A DNA stretch of 64,000 nucleotides from Maea johnstoni (lineage: Eukaryota; Annelida; Polychaeta; Spionida; Magelonidae). The translations under genes and the position numbers were made by a program. This document shows positions 14,996-27,867 of this stretch, piece by piece. The notes under the pieces were generated by a model. It saw only the letters and a program-made list of their open reading frames with translations, made no database searches and was not told the origin of the DNA. The stretch is from NCBI GenBank assembly GCA_963942565.1, contig OZ012693.1, positions 8,014,780-8,078,779 of the forward strand, given 5' to 3'. How positions within the stretch are numbered: the first letter of the stretch is position 1; every line of letters starts with the position of its first letter.

Positions 14996-16432
14996 CAATA
15001 GTCCAGTCAATCTACGCTGAAAATGGCCTAACCTAGAACAAATTGCTACAGAAGGTTTTTTTTGCTTTGACTGGTTAAGTAGACCTAGCTGAACATTATA
15101 TCAAAAGTTTCCCGAAAGTTACCCCCCCTAAGGACCCTAATTTGCATATTTTCACCTAAAAATGGCCAAAAACATATGATTTTGGGGATTTCTTCAGCAT
15201 TTTTTTTGTTTTTGAGAATTGAACCTCCAATGTTGGCATGTATGTACTACAGATGTTGTTTCACATTGCTATGAAACAATATTTTCCAAAAATGCATCCT
15301 AGTGGTCAGATTTGGGACAAAAATGTTTAGAAAGTGCTAAAAACGGACAGTTTTTGCAACGTTGCTGATGAAAGAAGCCACCCTACAGACTCCAAAAAAA
15401 AATTTAACACCAAGGTTTAAGATTAAAAAATTGCCCTTGATTGTACTAAGCCCAAAAAAACTAATATTGGTATAACTTGGTACCACTTTGGGGGACCACC
15501 AATAACCCTTATATTTTGAAAGCCCTTGAACCCCTTTTTATGCCAAATTGGACAATTCACTGATTTCAGGGCCTTGTATTTCCTGAACTAACCATCATAT
15601 AGCAGTGATATCATTAGGTCTCAATGAGTATGTTACATAGATGCTGCAGAAAGAAATATTTATTTTAATATTGACCCTTTGGTCTAACAAAGTCATTTGG
15701 AAATGGCCATTTGACCTTTGCTAAATAGAGTTTTGGTTATTCACATCACATATTTCAGGGCCTTGTATTTTCTGGACTAACAAGCATATAACAAGTGAAT
15801 CCTCAGGTCTGAATCAGTATGTTGCATAGATGCTGTAAAAAGAAAATATAGTTGTGATATTGACCCTTTGGTCAAATAAGGTCATTTGAAAATGGCCATT
15901 TGACCTTTGATAAGGATCGTTTTGGTATTTTGCATCAGTTGGAGGGATTGCGTAAATTGGTACCAGTTGGGGGGACTGTAAATTACCCTTATATTTTGAA
16001 AGCCCATGAACCCCTCAAGTACCTGCTTGATGGACATCTGCAGCTGGTAGCTGTTTTGTGATATTGAGCTCCCAAGGTACTAGTACCAGGTATGTCCCTT
16101 TTTATGCCAAGTTGGAAAATTCACAGATTTCAGGGCCTTGTATTTCCTGAACTAACAGGCATATAGTAGCTAAATCCTTGGGTCTGAAGATGTATGTTAC
16201 ATAAATGCTGCAGAAAGAAAATCCAATTTTACTATTGACCCTTTGGTCAAATAACGTCATTTAAAATGACCATTTGACCTTTGCTAAAGGGAGTTTTGGT
16301 TATTCACATCACAGATTTTAGGACCTTGTATTTTCCAACATAATCAATAATCATACAGCATCCTCAGGTCTGAACAAGTTTGTTCCATTGATGTCGTAAA
16401 AAGACAATATGATTTAAATATTGACCCTTTGG

Positions 16433-17448
16433 TCAAATGCGGTCATTTGAATATGGTCTTTTTACCTTAGAGAAGGAGCTACTCACAGTAATTGTTCTAA
16501 ATGTACCGTGCCAACATTTAATTCCTGCATTAAATGCATGGGCAGCCTGTGCACAACACGATACACAACTGTACCCCTGATTGCCACCCACTTTCCTGGG
16601 CATGGATGACCTCACAACTGAAAGAAGCTTTGAATCACAAGCTACGTGGGTCAATGATGTCCTTGGCTTACTTTTTGACATGTTATCCATGGGTGTTTGT
16701 ACAACCAGGCACTTGCAGACATCCGCTTGATTGCTGCAGGAATTAAATGTCTGCAGTACTTAACCCTAGATAAACAATATTTTCAGGGCAATGCAAGTAT
16801 ACAATAGGCATTATGTATAGTGGTAGTCAAATAGGGTTATCTGAAAGTACCTGTTTGATCATAAAAAGATACATTTTGGCTATTCTCTCAGTTTATGCAG
16901 ATCAATATCTTACAACTTACTATAACAACTTACTATATTTTTGAGGGCTATATCTAAAAGCATGCTGTATAATGAAGTATGTTTTTTTTCTGGTCATTCT
17001 TCTTATCAAAAATAAAATTTGAAAGTGACTCTATGGGCTGGATCCAAATTTTTGACCAATTGGTAGCATTCAGCTAGTCTGCAAATGAACCTATTTTGGA
17101 AGCACTTGATCATCATTTCAATTTTTGGACTTTCATACACAAAGTAGTTTGGTATCAGAACTTTTAACAGGTACCATGACACATTATGTGAGGGTACAAA
17201 CAGTATCAAATATATAATACATCTGAGACATATTGATCTGCAAAAACTGATAAAATCAACCGAAACATATTTATCATGGTGAAACAGGTACTTTCAGATG
17301 GCCATATTAGACTAAAAATTGTCAAGAAAGGGCCATCTCCCCTGGCAGTATCCCTACTCTATACTTGCATAGCTCTGAAATATTGTTAATCTAGGTTAAG
17401 TACATTTTGAGAAATTGGCCATTGAAAATTGAAAAAATACTAGTACCA
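16433..17448. other. Central part of the foldback element, unrecognised
   Basis: Includes an 85-codon minus-strand frame (16433-16690) containing CVSCCAQAAHAFNAGIKCWH. The Cys/His content hints at a metal-binding remnant, but I recognise no family and the frame may be chance. Confidence 0.25.
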
Positions 17449-17450
17449 TA

Positions 17451-18021
17451 TTACCCCGTGTACACCCCGCACCCCCTAGATAATATGCACCCCATCACCA
17501 AGTCCCTCTCCTTATGTAAAATACAATTCCTCGTTTATAATACGCTGGGGGAGTTGGCCGGCCATTAAGTGCAGAGAGCTATATGTCTGCCCTGGTCTTT
17601 CAGCTGAGAGGAGCGAGTCTAGGACAAATAAACAGGACACAATTACAATTTGATAAGGGTTTGTGATGGTAAATTGTAATTGATACTGATTTGTGCCCAT
17701 TTGTTGACATCACTCGTCAAAAGAGCAGACAACAGCCTGTGCCAAATCTGCTCCCCTGGCTTATCCGTATCAATTTCAATTCACACTCCCGAGGCCCTTT
17801 TATCCCCTAATTATAACGTAATCAAAATCCAAATATGGATTGATATGCCGTCCTTTACTCCCTGGGGTACTTAAATGGTGTTTTCCAACCCTGCCCCACA
17901 TGTCCCCGCACCCGTGGCATCAATGTGAAAAATTTCTGGTTAATGTACCTGTTGATAACACGCACCCCCTCCTTGACATAGGTGCTGCACTGTATAAAAG
18001 TGTGGGGTGTACGCGGGGTAA
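17451..18021. mobile_element. 571-bp MITE with TA duplication, nested in the foldback element
   Basis: TTACCCCGTGTACACCCC at the left is mirrored by GGGGTGTACGCGGGGTAA at the right. TA flanks both sides (17449-17450, 18022-18023), as in Tc1/mariner/pogo elements. Interior frames are short and without motifs. Confidence 0.75.
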
Positions 18022-19134
18022 TACGGTAACCAAAATGCGCTGTATCTAAGGTCAAATGGCCATTTTTAATTGACCAAGTTTGACCAAAGGGTCAATATTA
18101 TAATTATATTTTATGTTTACAGCATCTATGTAACATACTGATTCAGACCTGAGGATTTAATTGCTATATGCTTGTTAGTTCAGAAAATACAAGGCCCTGA
18201 AATATGTGATGTGAACAATCAAAACTCTCCTTAGCGAAGGTCAAATGACCATTTTCAAATGACCTTGTTTGACCAACGGGCCAATATTAAAATAAATATT
18301 TCTTTCTGCAGCATCTATGTAACATACTCATTGAGACCTAACGATATCACTGCTATATGATGGTAAGTTAGGGAAATACAAGGCCCTGAAATCAGTGAAT
18401 TATCCTATTTGGCATAAAAAAGGGACATTACAAGAACCTTGGGTGGTCAATATCTCAAGACAGCAACCAGATGCAGATGTCCATCATGCAGGGACTTGAA
18501 GAGGGGTTCCAGGGCTTTCAAAATATAAGGGTTATTGGTGGTCCCCTCAAATGGTACCAAGTTATGCGGTCCCCCAAACTGGTACCAAATAACCAAAACG
18601 CTCCTTATCTAGGATATGGCCATTTTCAAATGACCTTATTTGATCAAAGGGTCAATATCAAAATTATATGTTCTTTTTACAGCATCTATATAACATACTT
18701 ATTCAGATCTGAGGATTTAACTCCTGGGTGATTGTTATGTCAGGAAATACAAGGCCCTAAAATCATTGATGTGAATAACAAAAAGGTTCTGATTGGAGGT
18801 CAGATGGCCATTTTCAAATGACAATATTTAACCAAACGGTCAATATTACAATTATATTTTCTGTTTACAGCATCTATATAACATACTTATTCAGACCTGT
18901 AAATTTAACTGATGTGTGATTGTTAGTTGATGGAAATACAAGGCCCTGAACTCTGTGACTTGTCCATTGTGAATTGGCAGCCATTTCGAATTTATGCAAA
19001 TTAGGGCCCTTAGAGGGGGTAACTTTCGGGAAACTTTTGATATAATGTTCAGTTAGGTCCAATGAACCAGTCAAAGCAAAAAAACTTTCTGTAGCAATTT
19101 GTTCTAGGTATTTCATAATTTGACTGGACTACAA

Positions 19135-20384
19135 GGCGCCCGCGACCGCAAGTCAATGGCGGTTATAGTTCTATATCACACTATACTTTATTGAGAACTG
19201 GGACAATTCAGCTGTTGTTGTAGTTAAATATGATCCCTTGTATTTGAACCCATGTTATGTTGTGTGCAGCATCGGAACCTCCCCCCCCCCCCCCCCCTTC
19301 CCCCACCCCTCCGCCCCTGATTGTTGCGAGCAGCCGCTCAAAGGGACTGGAAACCAGTCTATCTTCCGCTGGTTTTGTAATTAGTGGCGACATCTCTCAA
19401 TAGATGGCGCCGCTTTTATCTTCGGTATGGTCATATTTTTTTGTATCTGGCAGGATGGAAACCATGTGAATAAAGAATTAAGCGTTAAAATGTTGTAGTA
19501 TTGATGTTTCGACGTAGTTTTACAAAAATTGTAAATATGATCACCTATGTGATGAGAATTGACCAATCACTCGCGCTTCGAGGAAGACGTCATTTTTGAT
19601 TATAAATAGGGTCACGTGCATGGTGTGGGTGTGACTTTTTTAACCAATGGAATACGGCAAACAGGCCCAGTGTAAATGCGCGATGACGCCCAAGAACACA
19701 GCATGTTTTCCACTACGCGATCATAAGTAGTTCGAATTTAAACACGGCCACTGGCTACGTAAAGAGCGCAACAACACTGACAAAGCCAGGGATACAGTAT
19801 TTGAATGTCAGACGATCATAATAGAGTGATTTTAAGTGTAGGAAAATCGCACTGTAAGGTTATTTGTGTTGTCACGTGATCATCAGTTCTCCCCAGTTAT
19901 TTCTAAGTATCAAAATAGGATGAAAAGAAGCGCAGAGGAAATTGTTGGGCTAGCGGCCTCGGCCGCAAATCATTCAAAGAATTGGCGCACGAACGTCGAG
20001 GCTGACAAGGCAGCAAACAGGAATTACCTGTAGCTGTGTATATCGATCTGGGCTGCTGGAAAATCAGAAAACTGCTTGTTGCCAACAGAGTGAATGTGAA
20101 AGACAATGCTCTCTTGACAAATAACAATGGTTCCTCGTTATTGAGTATATGTACTGAACATGGTGATACGCGTATTATATTTCTATTTGCAATTTTGTCA
20201 TTGTAACCATTTTCTGCAATATAAGAGACTCGCTTCTAATGTATTGGTGAGAAGGCGTCTCGTTTGCTGTTCTGAAAGCAAGAGAACACTGGCCCAATCC
20301 AGAGGCATGTGAGATAGTGGCAAGTGACTTGTAGGCTTGGCTGTGTTTTTCGTGAGTTAACTTTCACAGTTTGATTCCTCCACC
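19135..20384 (+). promoter_or_regulatory. Promoter-like, relatively GC-rich region
   Basis: After a C-rich stretch at 19280-19315 this region has a TATAAATAGG box at 19601, an ACGTCA half site just upstream, and CCAAT-type motifs near 19562 and 19643. A 37-codon open frame begins at 19920 (MKRSAEEIVGLAASAANHSK...). These are motif-level hints only. It could be the start of a gene or of an old transposon. Confidence 0.3.
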
Positions 20385-20705
20385 ATGAGCAACGGGGTAT
20401 TTACATTTAACGTGGCAGAAAAAAGTAACAATAAGATTGTAAATCCGCAATTCGCTATACTAGAACTTGACTATCTATTTGCTATGGTGGAGGAAACACG
20501 AGTACCGAGAAAAAACGGCGGAAAACCAGCGACTAAATTGTACAAGGACCTTTTCATTAGCGGGAAACAAGAGACTGTCAGTGTGAAATGCCTTAGACAC
20601 TCGGCTATAGGGCACTCATATAGCCATATAAAATGGAAAGAAATAGTTAGTTACATATTACATTCAATATATCAAATACGGTGTAAAATACATGTGAAAT
20701 GTCAG
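20385..20705 (+). CDS. Possible first coding exon of an unidentified gene
   Basis: The start context is strong (CCACCATGA). The frame runs 107 codons to a good donor CAG|GTAATA at 20706; reading on, it would stop at 20721-20723. The protein starts MSNGVFTFNVAEKSNNK and includes ETRVPRKNGGKPATKLYKD and LFISGKQETVSVKCLRH. I do not recognise it. The upstream region has promoter-like motifs. It may be a host gene exon whose remainder is lost in the N gap, or a fragment of a mobile element. Confidence 0.3.
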
Positions 20706-20723
20706 GTAATATTATACATTTAA

Positions 20724-22172
20724 TTTTTGAAAGAAATGTGCGAAAGATACACCCGATGCTTTTCGTGTTTTTCATTGTAATCAGTCATTATTCACACAGT
20801 ATGAAGTAATCGCGCCATAGCTGTAATAGAACCGTACAGGTATAGGTTTCCTTAATCGATAAGGTAAAATATAGTAGTCATCGTCCTCAATAGATGGCAC
20901 TTATGTGTAAAGTCTGCATGCATTTCTAGGAGTGCAAAGCATAGGGAACTATTCATACCACGAAGGCTTTATATACATGTATGGCACCAATATTTAAATA
21001 GTATTCATTTGTCATTTCTATCATATCATTGTTACTATTTATCACATCATTCTAACCATTGTCGTCAATATTATCATCATTATTATTGTCTCCATCATAA
21101 TTGTCTTTGTCATCCTCACTACCAATTGTTTTCTAAAATAACAGCAAAAATGATATCAACATGGCAGAGAAGTATTTCAGGCAGTGACAGTACCTCTGAA
21201 GGGGTAGATTTAGCAAAGAAAGAAACCAATGTAGTATTATGCAGAATGCAAGCTGCCTCATTTAAAATCTATTTCCATTGCTGTTTCCATAGATATATCG
21301 ATATATCATGACATATTGATCAAAGTTAGTAGTTGAACTGGTGCCAGAAGGCCATTTGATTTACATTACAAAAACAGACACCAGTAGAAGTGGGATTCAA
21401 ACAGTAGTTCATTTAATTCACCACATGTTACATCTTTCTTTAATCTAAGTAGCGTGACAAACCAACAACACTTAAATACATGGTCTCACAAAAACGGGTC
21501 AAGCTTCCAGTGCGGCGGATCACAACAAAACATCAACTGGGGGTGCACTGTTTGGGGGTCAGCGCGAAAAGATACAAAGTAACGGGGGCGGGGGGGGGAG
21601 GGGTCAGTGTAAACCGATATAATGTAGCAAAGGGTGCCGAAGGGTGATGTCTGGCAGTCCAGTGCAGTGGCTGGACTGACCGCCGCAAGAGATACGAAGT
21701 ATCAAATAAGCGAGGGGTAAGTGGTTTGCTAATGGCCCAGTCAAACTAGGGTCCGACTATTGCACGATTTTAAAATCGGATCCGATTTTGCTAATTTTTA
21801 AATCGGAACTGGACGTTCCGATTTTGAAAATAGACGAGTTTGCACTCAGATACAGAGGGGGGCCACAGCCGCTTTACATATGTCAGTGATTGAGAGCGAA
21901 CTTATTCTCCTCATCTGGTGCACGAGGAAAGTCTGTTAAACTTGACTGGGGCCAAGGTAGTGCACTGACTTAATAGTTATGTCTGCTGAAAGAGTGATAC
22001 TCACCCAGTGGAGGCCAAGAAGTGAAATAGCTACTCGCCACGTGGAAGCCAAGGGGTTGCTTTGGGGAGGGGGTGCTCAAAGTGGACTGAGCCTCGCTGA
22101 TGTCCTATCTGCAATGCCAGTGAATGAGCACATTCGCCACAGATGCTTTATATTGTAATTTTGTTCCACAAT
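20724..22172. other. Intergenic sequence, unrecognised
   Basis: No convincing coding frame. A G-rich stretch lies at 21586-21604. An inverted pair built on AAAATCGGATCCGATTTT lies near 21772. Confidence 0.35.
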
Positions 22173-22173
22173 A

Positions 22174-22465
22174 AATAGCTTTCAAAGAAATTGTGCCAGA
22201 CGGGCTAGTAAATTATTTCTTCATTTCTCTCCATTCTATCAGGACCACAAATGAAAATATCCTCTAATTCCCATGATTTAGTGAAAATTTTCCATTTGGA
22301 TTGATTGCAGATAATTCTCTAGGCCCAACCCAGTTTGAGGGCAAGATTGATTTTTTCCCAATTATGTACTTTTAGACCCTCATTGCCTATTTCAGCCTTC
22401 ATGATCTCTTTTCGGAATTTCGGAGGTTTACTAGCCCGTCTGGCACGATTTCTTTGAAAGCTATT
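22174..22465. mobile_element. About 290-bp MITE
   Basis: AATAGCTTTCAAAGAAATTG with GTGCCAGACGGGCTAGTAAA at the left is mirrored at the right by TTTACTAGCCCGTCTGGCAC and TTCTTTGAAAGCTATT, giving TIRs of about 39 bp. The flanks share TAA if the end is set one or two bases inward, so the exact boundary is uncertain. Confidence 0.75.
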
Positions 22466-22631
22466 AAGCAATCGATAACACCTCTGAAATCATTCACATG
22501 GACGTTATCCATGAAACGCCAATCTGGTTCAAGCCAAATTTAACAATTGAGTTCAACAAAACCTAGCTGGCTAGCAAAGAATATACCAAAAATAGACTTA
22601 GCGATGAGACCTCAAAGAAGTTTCTTTTTTT

Positions 22632-22831
22632 NNNNNNNNNNNNNNNNNNNNNNNNNNNNNNNNNNNNNNNNNNNNNNNNNNNNNNNNNNNNNNNNNNNNN
22701 NNNNNNNNNNNNNNNNNNNNNNNNNNNNNNNNNNNNNNNNNNNNNNNNNNNNNNNNNNNNNNNNNNNNNNNNNNNNNNNNNNNNNNNNNNNNNNNNNNNN
22801 NNNNNNNNNNNNNNNNNNNNNNNNNNNNNNN
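22632..22831. other. Assembly gap, 200 N
   Basis: Exactly 200 N, a typical placeholder between contigs rather than a measured gap. It lies at the start of duplicate copy 2, so order and adjacency across it are not proved by sequence. Confidence 0.99.
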
Positions 22832-23110
22832 GTTCCAGTGCAAGCCATGACTACTATGACTAAAATTGCAGACAGAGTCAAACAAAGGGGTTTTAATGTT
22901 GAGATGTTTTCATAACGAAATATATCAGGCATTAATATTCTTTTTCTATCAAACTGTAACTTGATTAATGTTTCTTTTATTTGATAACTATACTCACTAT
23001 ACGACACAATCATGTGTCATAGCAAAATTATGAAAAACTTTATTCATTGTACTGTGCAAGATTGTCATTGTATTTTAATACCCTGCTATAAACTTCTGTT
23101 GTTATTTTAG

Positions 23111-23304
23111 GTTCATTGGGAGGAAATTTGGGTCTCCTTCTTGGTGCTAGTGTTGTTACACTTTTTGAATTTTTGGATCTTATCATTTACAACATCTTCA
23201 AGAAAGCCTACATTCGACGCAACAAAAAGAAGAGATTGCCAAGAATAACATATCAACCATCAACAAAGGGCCAAGGAATAGAGAATACTAGTTTTACCAT
23301 ATAG
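23111..23304 (+). CDS. Second copy of the DEG/ENaC last exon (TM2)
   Basis: Acceptor TTATTTTAG is retained and the protein is identical to that of 1706-1899, including the GAS filter and stop. The two DNA changes I see are both synonymous (CTA/CTC and ACG/ACA). No upstream channel exons are present on this side because the matching region falls in the N gap. As placed it could not make a channel alone. It is either the other allele of the same exon or the 3' end of a tandem duplicate. Confidence 0.85.
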
Positions 23305-23570
23305 TATTTTCTTTGGAAGATATAACCTTGCGTATATTTGTATGGATCATCGTAATAGATATTTCCCCAGGATGATTAAAAGGTCAAACATGCATGATAG
23401 TTGCACACACATGTATCCTGAACACTTATTGAGTGTTTTATTTTACTTTGTATAAAAATGAACCTGGCAAACACTGCTTATAGTGTATTGCTTGTTACAA
23501 TGGGAATTCGTTGATGTAATATACTAAGCAATGTACATATTTATACAATAACCATATTTATACATTACAT

Positions 23571-23765
<195 letters not shown>

Positions 23766-24785
23766 GACATTAGCCCCTATCCTTTGCAACGGGTAATCTC
23801 CGTTGCCACACCTGTTTCCCTTATTCTGAATGGGTCGAGGCTGTCTACATGGTTTTTAACGTAAACAAATTTCAAAATGTTAAACAAAAAGGTGGTTTTG
23901 ATGATGATTTTAAGAACTGTATATTTCGGCGGGAGGTCTGGTGAGGAGAGCATGTGCACCTGATCAGGTTGAAATGTAGGTTAGGGGCTAGCCACCCCAA
24001 ATAGCTGAGAACAATGTGGCCCTAACCACAAAACCCATTGGTGTGCCGCAGCGCAGTGCAGGGTCCGAAAGTATAAAGCCCTTATGTTCTACTTGCGACT
24101 ACGTAATCAGAATATAAGGTCTAGAAACAGAAGTCTAGAAGTACAAAACAAAAACAGCAGGTGGTGCATGTCCAAGCCTGCGGTTTTATTTGCGAGGGGG
24201 TCAAGCCCGACACAACGAGAACATAAGGCTTAAGTGGAACAAACAAGACAGGGTTTGAATGACGTTTAGGGCATGCAGACGGCAGTTTAACTTCGACTGT
24301 TCCCTAAATATATTGCCATTGATAAGGAAGAGGAGAATCTTAGGAGAATGAGATAAAAACAGGATATTCGGGGATAGATGGATAACTTGGATTTCATTGA
24401 AGATGGTGATATAATGAGGTGATTTCGCCTCAATATATGGTGGGTTTACATGTAATTTAAAACTATTTTGTATCAACCATTGCACTTTTTTAGTTTAAAG
24501 AAAACGAAAGGTCAGTTTGATATAAAAATTCTAAATTGCAGCTGTTAAAAAGTTACAAACCCCTTTTTATGTAGGTATTTCAATAAAAAATAGCAAACTC
24601 GATAGAGCGAAAACAAGTATCAAAGTTAAATAGATAATAATTTGTAACCATCTATCAGCCCTTTCTGCTGTAAAAACGCTGTGTGACACTCCGGGAGGTC
24701 GCACCTGAGACTCAAACTAGCAAGCGCTCAGTGCATATACTGTAGGAATAAGAAACGTTTGTGCTAAGATAGTTACTTATTTCAG

Positions 24786-24972
24786 GTGTGGAGAGAGAGA
24801 GAGAGGGGTGGGGGAGAAAGATACAGAGAGAGAGATGGAGAGAGAGAGGGGGGAGGGAGAGAGATCCAACGAGCGAGAGAGGGGAGGGAAAGAGATACAG
24901 CGAGAGGGGGGAGGGAGAGAGAGGTACAGAGAGAGAGATACAACAAAAGAGAGAGAGAGAGAGGGGGGATAT
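24786..24972. repeat. GA-rich low-complexity tract
   Basis: Imperfect purine-rich repeat of GAGAGA and GGGGAG. The Arg/Glu and Ser/Leu frames across it come from the repeat. Confidence 0.9.
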
Positions 24973-25142
24973 AGATATAGATATATCAGTGATATCATGA
25001 ACATACACTGACCTATATTTTTTTATTAGAGTCGGTATAATAACCAATGATCTTATTTGTAGATGGTATCTGTTTTTTCTTCAATTATTGATACATAGGT
25101 TAGATGACCCTAAATGTGTGGTGTCAGGGATATCTGGGTGCT

Positions 25143-25639
25143 CAGGGCCCGGTTGCATAAAACTCACCTTAATTTAAGATACACCTTAAGGTCAACTTAA
25201 GTTGTTCCTTAAAATAAGTGTGTTGCAATAACATTGGCTTGATAGAATTTGATGAAATGTGTTCTACAGATCTACCATTTTGTTGTTTTTCTTCAATAAA
25301 ATGACATATTTCAAATGATTTACATTTAGTGGTTTATAAAATTGCTAATGTGAGTATCCAGGAAGAAGTAAACCAATGATGGAAGAAGATAAGGAACAAG
25401 TTAAGGATACTCCCTAGTACACTTAGATTTTGGGTACTTAAGGTGAACCTTAAGTTTAAGGGAAAAATATTGCAACCGACTTATATATAAGGACTAACTT
25501 GAGGATTTCCTTAGGTGGTTGGCACATTGAAAGTGAATGGGCCCCAAATTTCACTTAAGTAGGAACCTTAGTAAAGGAGAAAATTCATCACTTAAGGTGA
25601 AATTTTCACTTAAGGTGAGTTTTATGCAACCGGGCCCTG
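25143..25639. mobile_element. About 500-bp MITE with CAGGGCCCGG ends
   Basis: CAGGGCCCGGTTGCATAAAA at the left is mirrored by TTTTATGCAACCGGGCCCTG at the right, and further internal CTTAAGGT-type repeats occur on both sides. The target duplication is not clear. A GGGCCC-type end is seen in Harbinger-like and other families, so I leave the superfamily open. Confidence 0.75.
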
Positions 25640-25687
25640 ATGTGTTTGCCATTATAAGACATTTCATGGTTTCCGGGTATTTTTCTA

Positions 25688-25812
<125 letters not shown>

Positions 25813-26054
25813 TTGTGTGTCTGATACTATGCTACTGTGCTGTTTCCGAAGTACTTACAAAGCATGTGCATTTTTGTATAGAGATGCGTTTATCAAATAT
25901 TGATTAAAGTGTATTGCTTGTTAGCAATTTTTTTTTCATGTAGTATACAATGTTACCACTACCTATTGTAAGGTGTTCATTTACTAGATGGATAATAGGC
26001 AGGAGATGTCTCAAAGATGCTGGTGAGTGACAATTAAAGTGAAGCTTATTTTTT

Positions 26055-26395
26055 CTTGACGGGGACAAAGTAGATCACCCTGTTAGGTGTCGGACTAGTA
26101 ATCAGTAGGTCGCTGGTTCAATTCCCAACCTCGGCACTTTGGTCTGTCCTTGGGCAAGACAGTTTATTCCATATTGCCTCAGTCTACCCAGCTGCAAAAT
26201 GGGTACCTAGCATAAATAAGGCAGTGCTTGGAGCTTGTGCACTATATGCTGACAACTGCTCTGGAATATCCCTCCTGGGATTGGAATGGTTTCGGTGTGT
26301 ACAGTGCCTGCTAGGGGAGGAAGGTCATGTGAGCACTTCCTGCAGATACAAGACTGTAAACCGAATACCTTAACCTTTATACCTTAATTCTTCTG
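26055..26395 (+). repeat. tRNA-derived SINE, family 1 (copy 2 of the locus)
   Basis: Same element at the same relative place as 2655-2995, with B box GGTTCAATTCC and the CCAGCTGCAAAATGGGTACC body. Shared insertion in both copies means it predates their split. Confidence 0.75.
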
Positions 26396-26680
26396 AACTT
26401 TGCTGCGCATCAAGGTTTGCTTTCAGAGTATTGCTTGTCAGAACCAAATTTTTTCATGAAGAGAACAATATTACAGAGTCATGGCGTTTATTTATATGAT
26501 ATACAATGAACATGAAATTGTCTCAACAATGCTCCTCTCTGTTATTCAAAGTGTAACTTGCTTGTTCTTTCTATCGAACCAAATGAATAGAAGCTGTTTG
26601 CAAAGTTCACTTTTTAAAGATCAGAATGTCTGAATTGCATGTAAAGAATGATAATTCAACACAGAGATTAAGATACTTAA

Positions 26681-27867
26681 CCATTTTTGACCGATGGTTC
26701 AAATGTGCCGAAGGTATGATTTGAGTGGCATGTCGATACTGTGACCTTTTGTACAAAACTATCACTAGAACTACATATCTCACATGGTGGGCAATCTCAG
26801 ACAGGTATTTTAACCTCACCAAGATGTGCGAAAATGTATCCAAGATTGTTTGTAGGTCGAGTCTTTTTAAGTCAGATGATTATGGACTTAAATGTCTTAG
26901 TCCCACAAATAGGGTGTGCTCCCTGTGTGATAATTTTGTGATGGAGGAAGCCTTCCATATTCTATTCCAATGTTCAGCCTTTGTAATTCAGGGAGGTGAA
27001 TTGTATAGTACCTTTCACATGGCTTGAGCCAAGACATTAGCAGACAAATATATCTCAACCCCGGGGGGGGCACTTGGATATTTAGGGGGGCGCATACGTT
27101 CGTTATCAAAATTAAAAAATACCCCTAAAGCACTGATTTCTGGCCAAAAAAGCACCCTTATTTTAATAAAAACGCTGACTTTTTCCACTAAATAAACACC
27201 CCTTCTTTTATCAAAACACTGACATTGGATGAACGGGAACACGTATTTTAACTTTAGATTCTATAATCCTCTGCGTGTTTAGCGGCAGCAAGTGGCGGCA
27301 GAAAACTCGGAAGCCCAGATACTTCGGGAGTCACTCGGCGTCAGAGCCGCGTATGTTTCGTGGATTGTAAGGGGATTTTAACCCCCATACTTCGTACCTG
27401 GGTACAAAAAAAGTACCCTTCTTTTACAAAATCGCGGACATGCGGAGGTCTTCAAAAAAGACCCCTTCTTCCGCGAAATACGTAACTAAGGTGCGGCCCC
27501 CCTCTGTACCTGAGTGCCCCCCCCGGGATCTCAACCCAGACTAATTACCATTTTGGCTACTAGGGGAGCAATGGAGGATGTGGATGATGAGGATATGATA
27601 GAATTTTGAATCACTGTTGGATTGGGTTTATCAACCTACCTAAAGCTCCAATGTACGTTGTTTTAGTGTAATCTGTAACAGGTACCTTTTTCATCTTATT
27701 TCTTATGTTATAGTTAGATATTTATGTATCTTAAGAGGTTATATGTTCTTTCTTTCTTTTTGTGAGCTGCAGCTATCCTTAAGGCTGCAGAAAATGTATA
27801 TATATCATATGTTGTATTTGTAATTTCATATGTTCCATATGGTCAATAAACAATATAATACAATTAG
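26681..27867 (+). mobile_element. 5'-truncated LINE fragment with target duplication, carrying a MITE
   Basis: A 7-bp direct repeat TACTTAA flanks it (26674-26680, 27868-27874), and copy 1 lacks it. The plus strand at 26725-27027 encodes a C-terminal LINE segment: TWWAISDRYFNLTKMCENVS, then a zinc-knuckle-like C-x2-C...H-x4-C in VCSLCDNFVMEEAFHILFQC. The 3' end reads GGTCAATAAACAATATAAT, without a pure poly(A). Excluding the MITE it is about 710 bp. Confidence 0.8.
27060..27527. mobile_element. hAT-type MITE (8-bp target duplication) inside a LINE
   Basis: The ends CCCGGGGGGGGCAC and GTGCCCCCCCCGGG are mirrored. ATCTCAAC occurs directly on both sides (27052-27059, 27528-27535), the 8-bp duplication typical of hAT. 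Length 468 bp, no coding capacity. Confidence 0.85.

Larger units (their letters stand above)
14999..19131. mobile_element. 4.1-kb foldback element with long repeated inverted arms
   Basis: The ends are TAGTCCAG and CTGGACTA with a CAA duplication on each side. The outer arms match over roughly 160 bp (for example ATATCAAAAGTTTCCCGAAA). Farther in, both arms carry four copies of a roughly 190-bp module containing CAGGGCCTTGTATTT and GACCCTTTGGTCAA. Module starts are near 15564, 15756, 16129 and 16315, and mirrored near 18940, 18748, 18383 and 18192. The spacing pattern (about 190, 370, 190) is the same in both arms. No transposase is recognised. A smaller TIR element sits in the centre. Confidence 0.75.
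23772..25650. mobile_element. 1.9-kb insertion specific to copy 2
   Basis: Bounded by a direct 13-bp repeat ATTATAAGACATT (23759-23771 and 25651-25663), consistent with a target duplication. Copy 1 has uninterrupted (TA)n here. No protein motif is recognised, and the family is unknown. It contains a GA-rich low-complexity stretch and a MITE near its right end. Confidence 0.6.

Noticed and set aside
16433-16690. Minus-strand 85-codon frame with Cys/His residues as a transposase remnant
   Set aside because: No recognised motif order; kept only as a low-confidence note within the foldback element.
12498-20300. Direct repeat GTCTCGTTTGCTGTTCTG at about 12498 and 20258 as long terminal repeats
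   Set aside because: Similarity covers only about 40 bp, with no TG...CA ends, primer site or retroviral-type proteins between.
24712-25047. Ser/Leu and Arg/Glu frames (also 28161-28472 and 53437-53809)
   Set aside because: Low-complexity GA/CT repeats.
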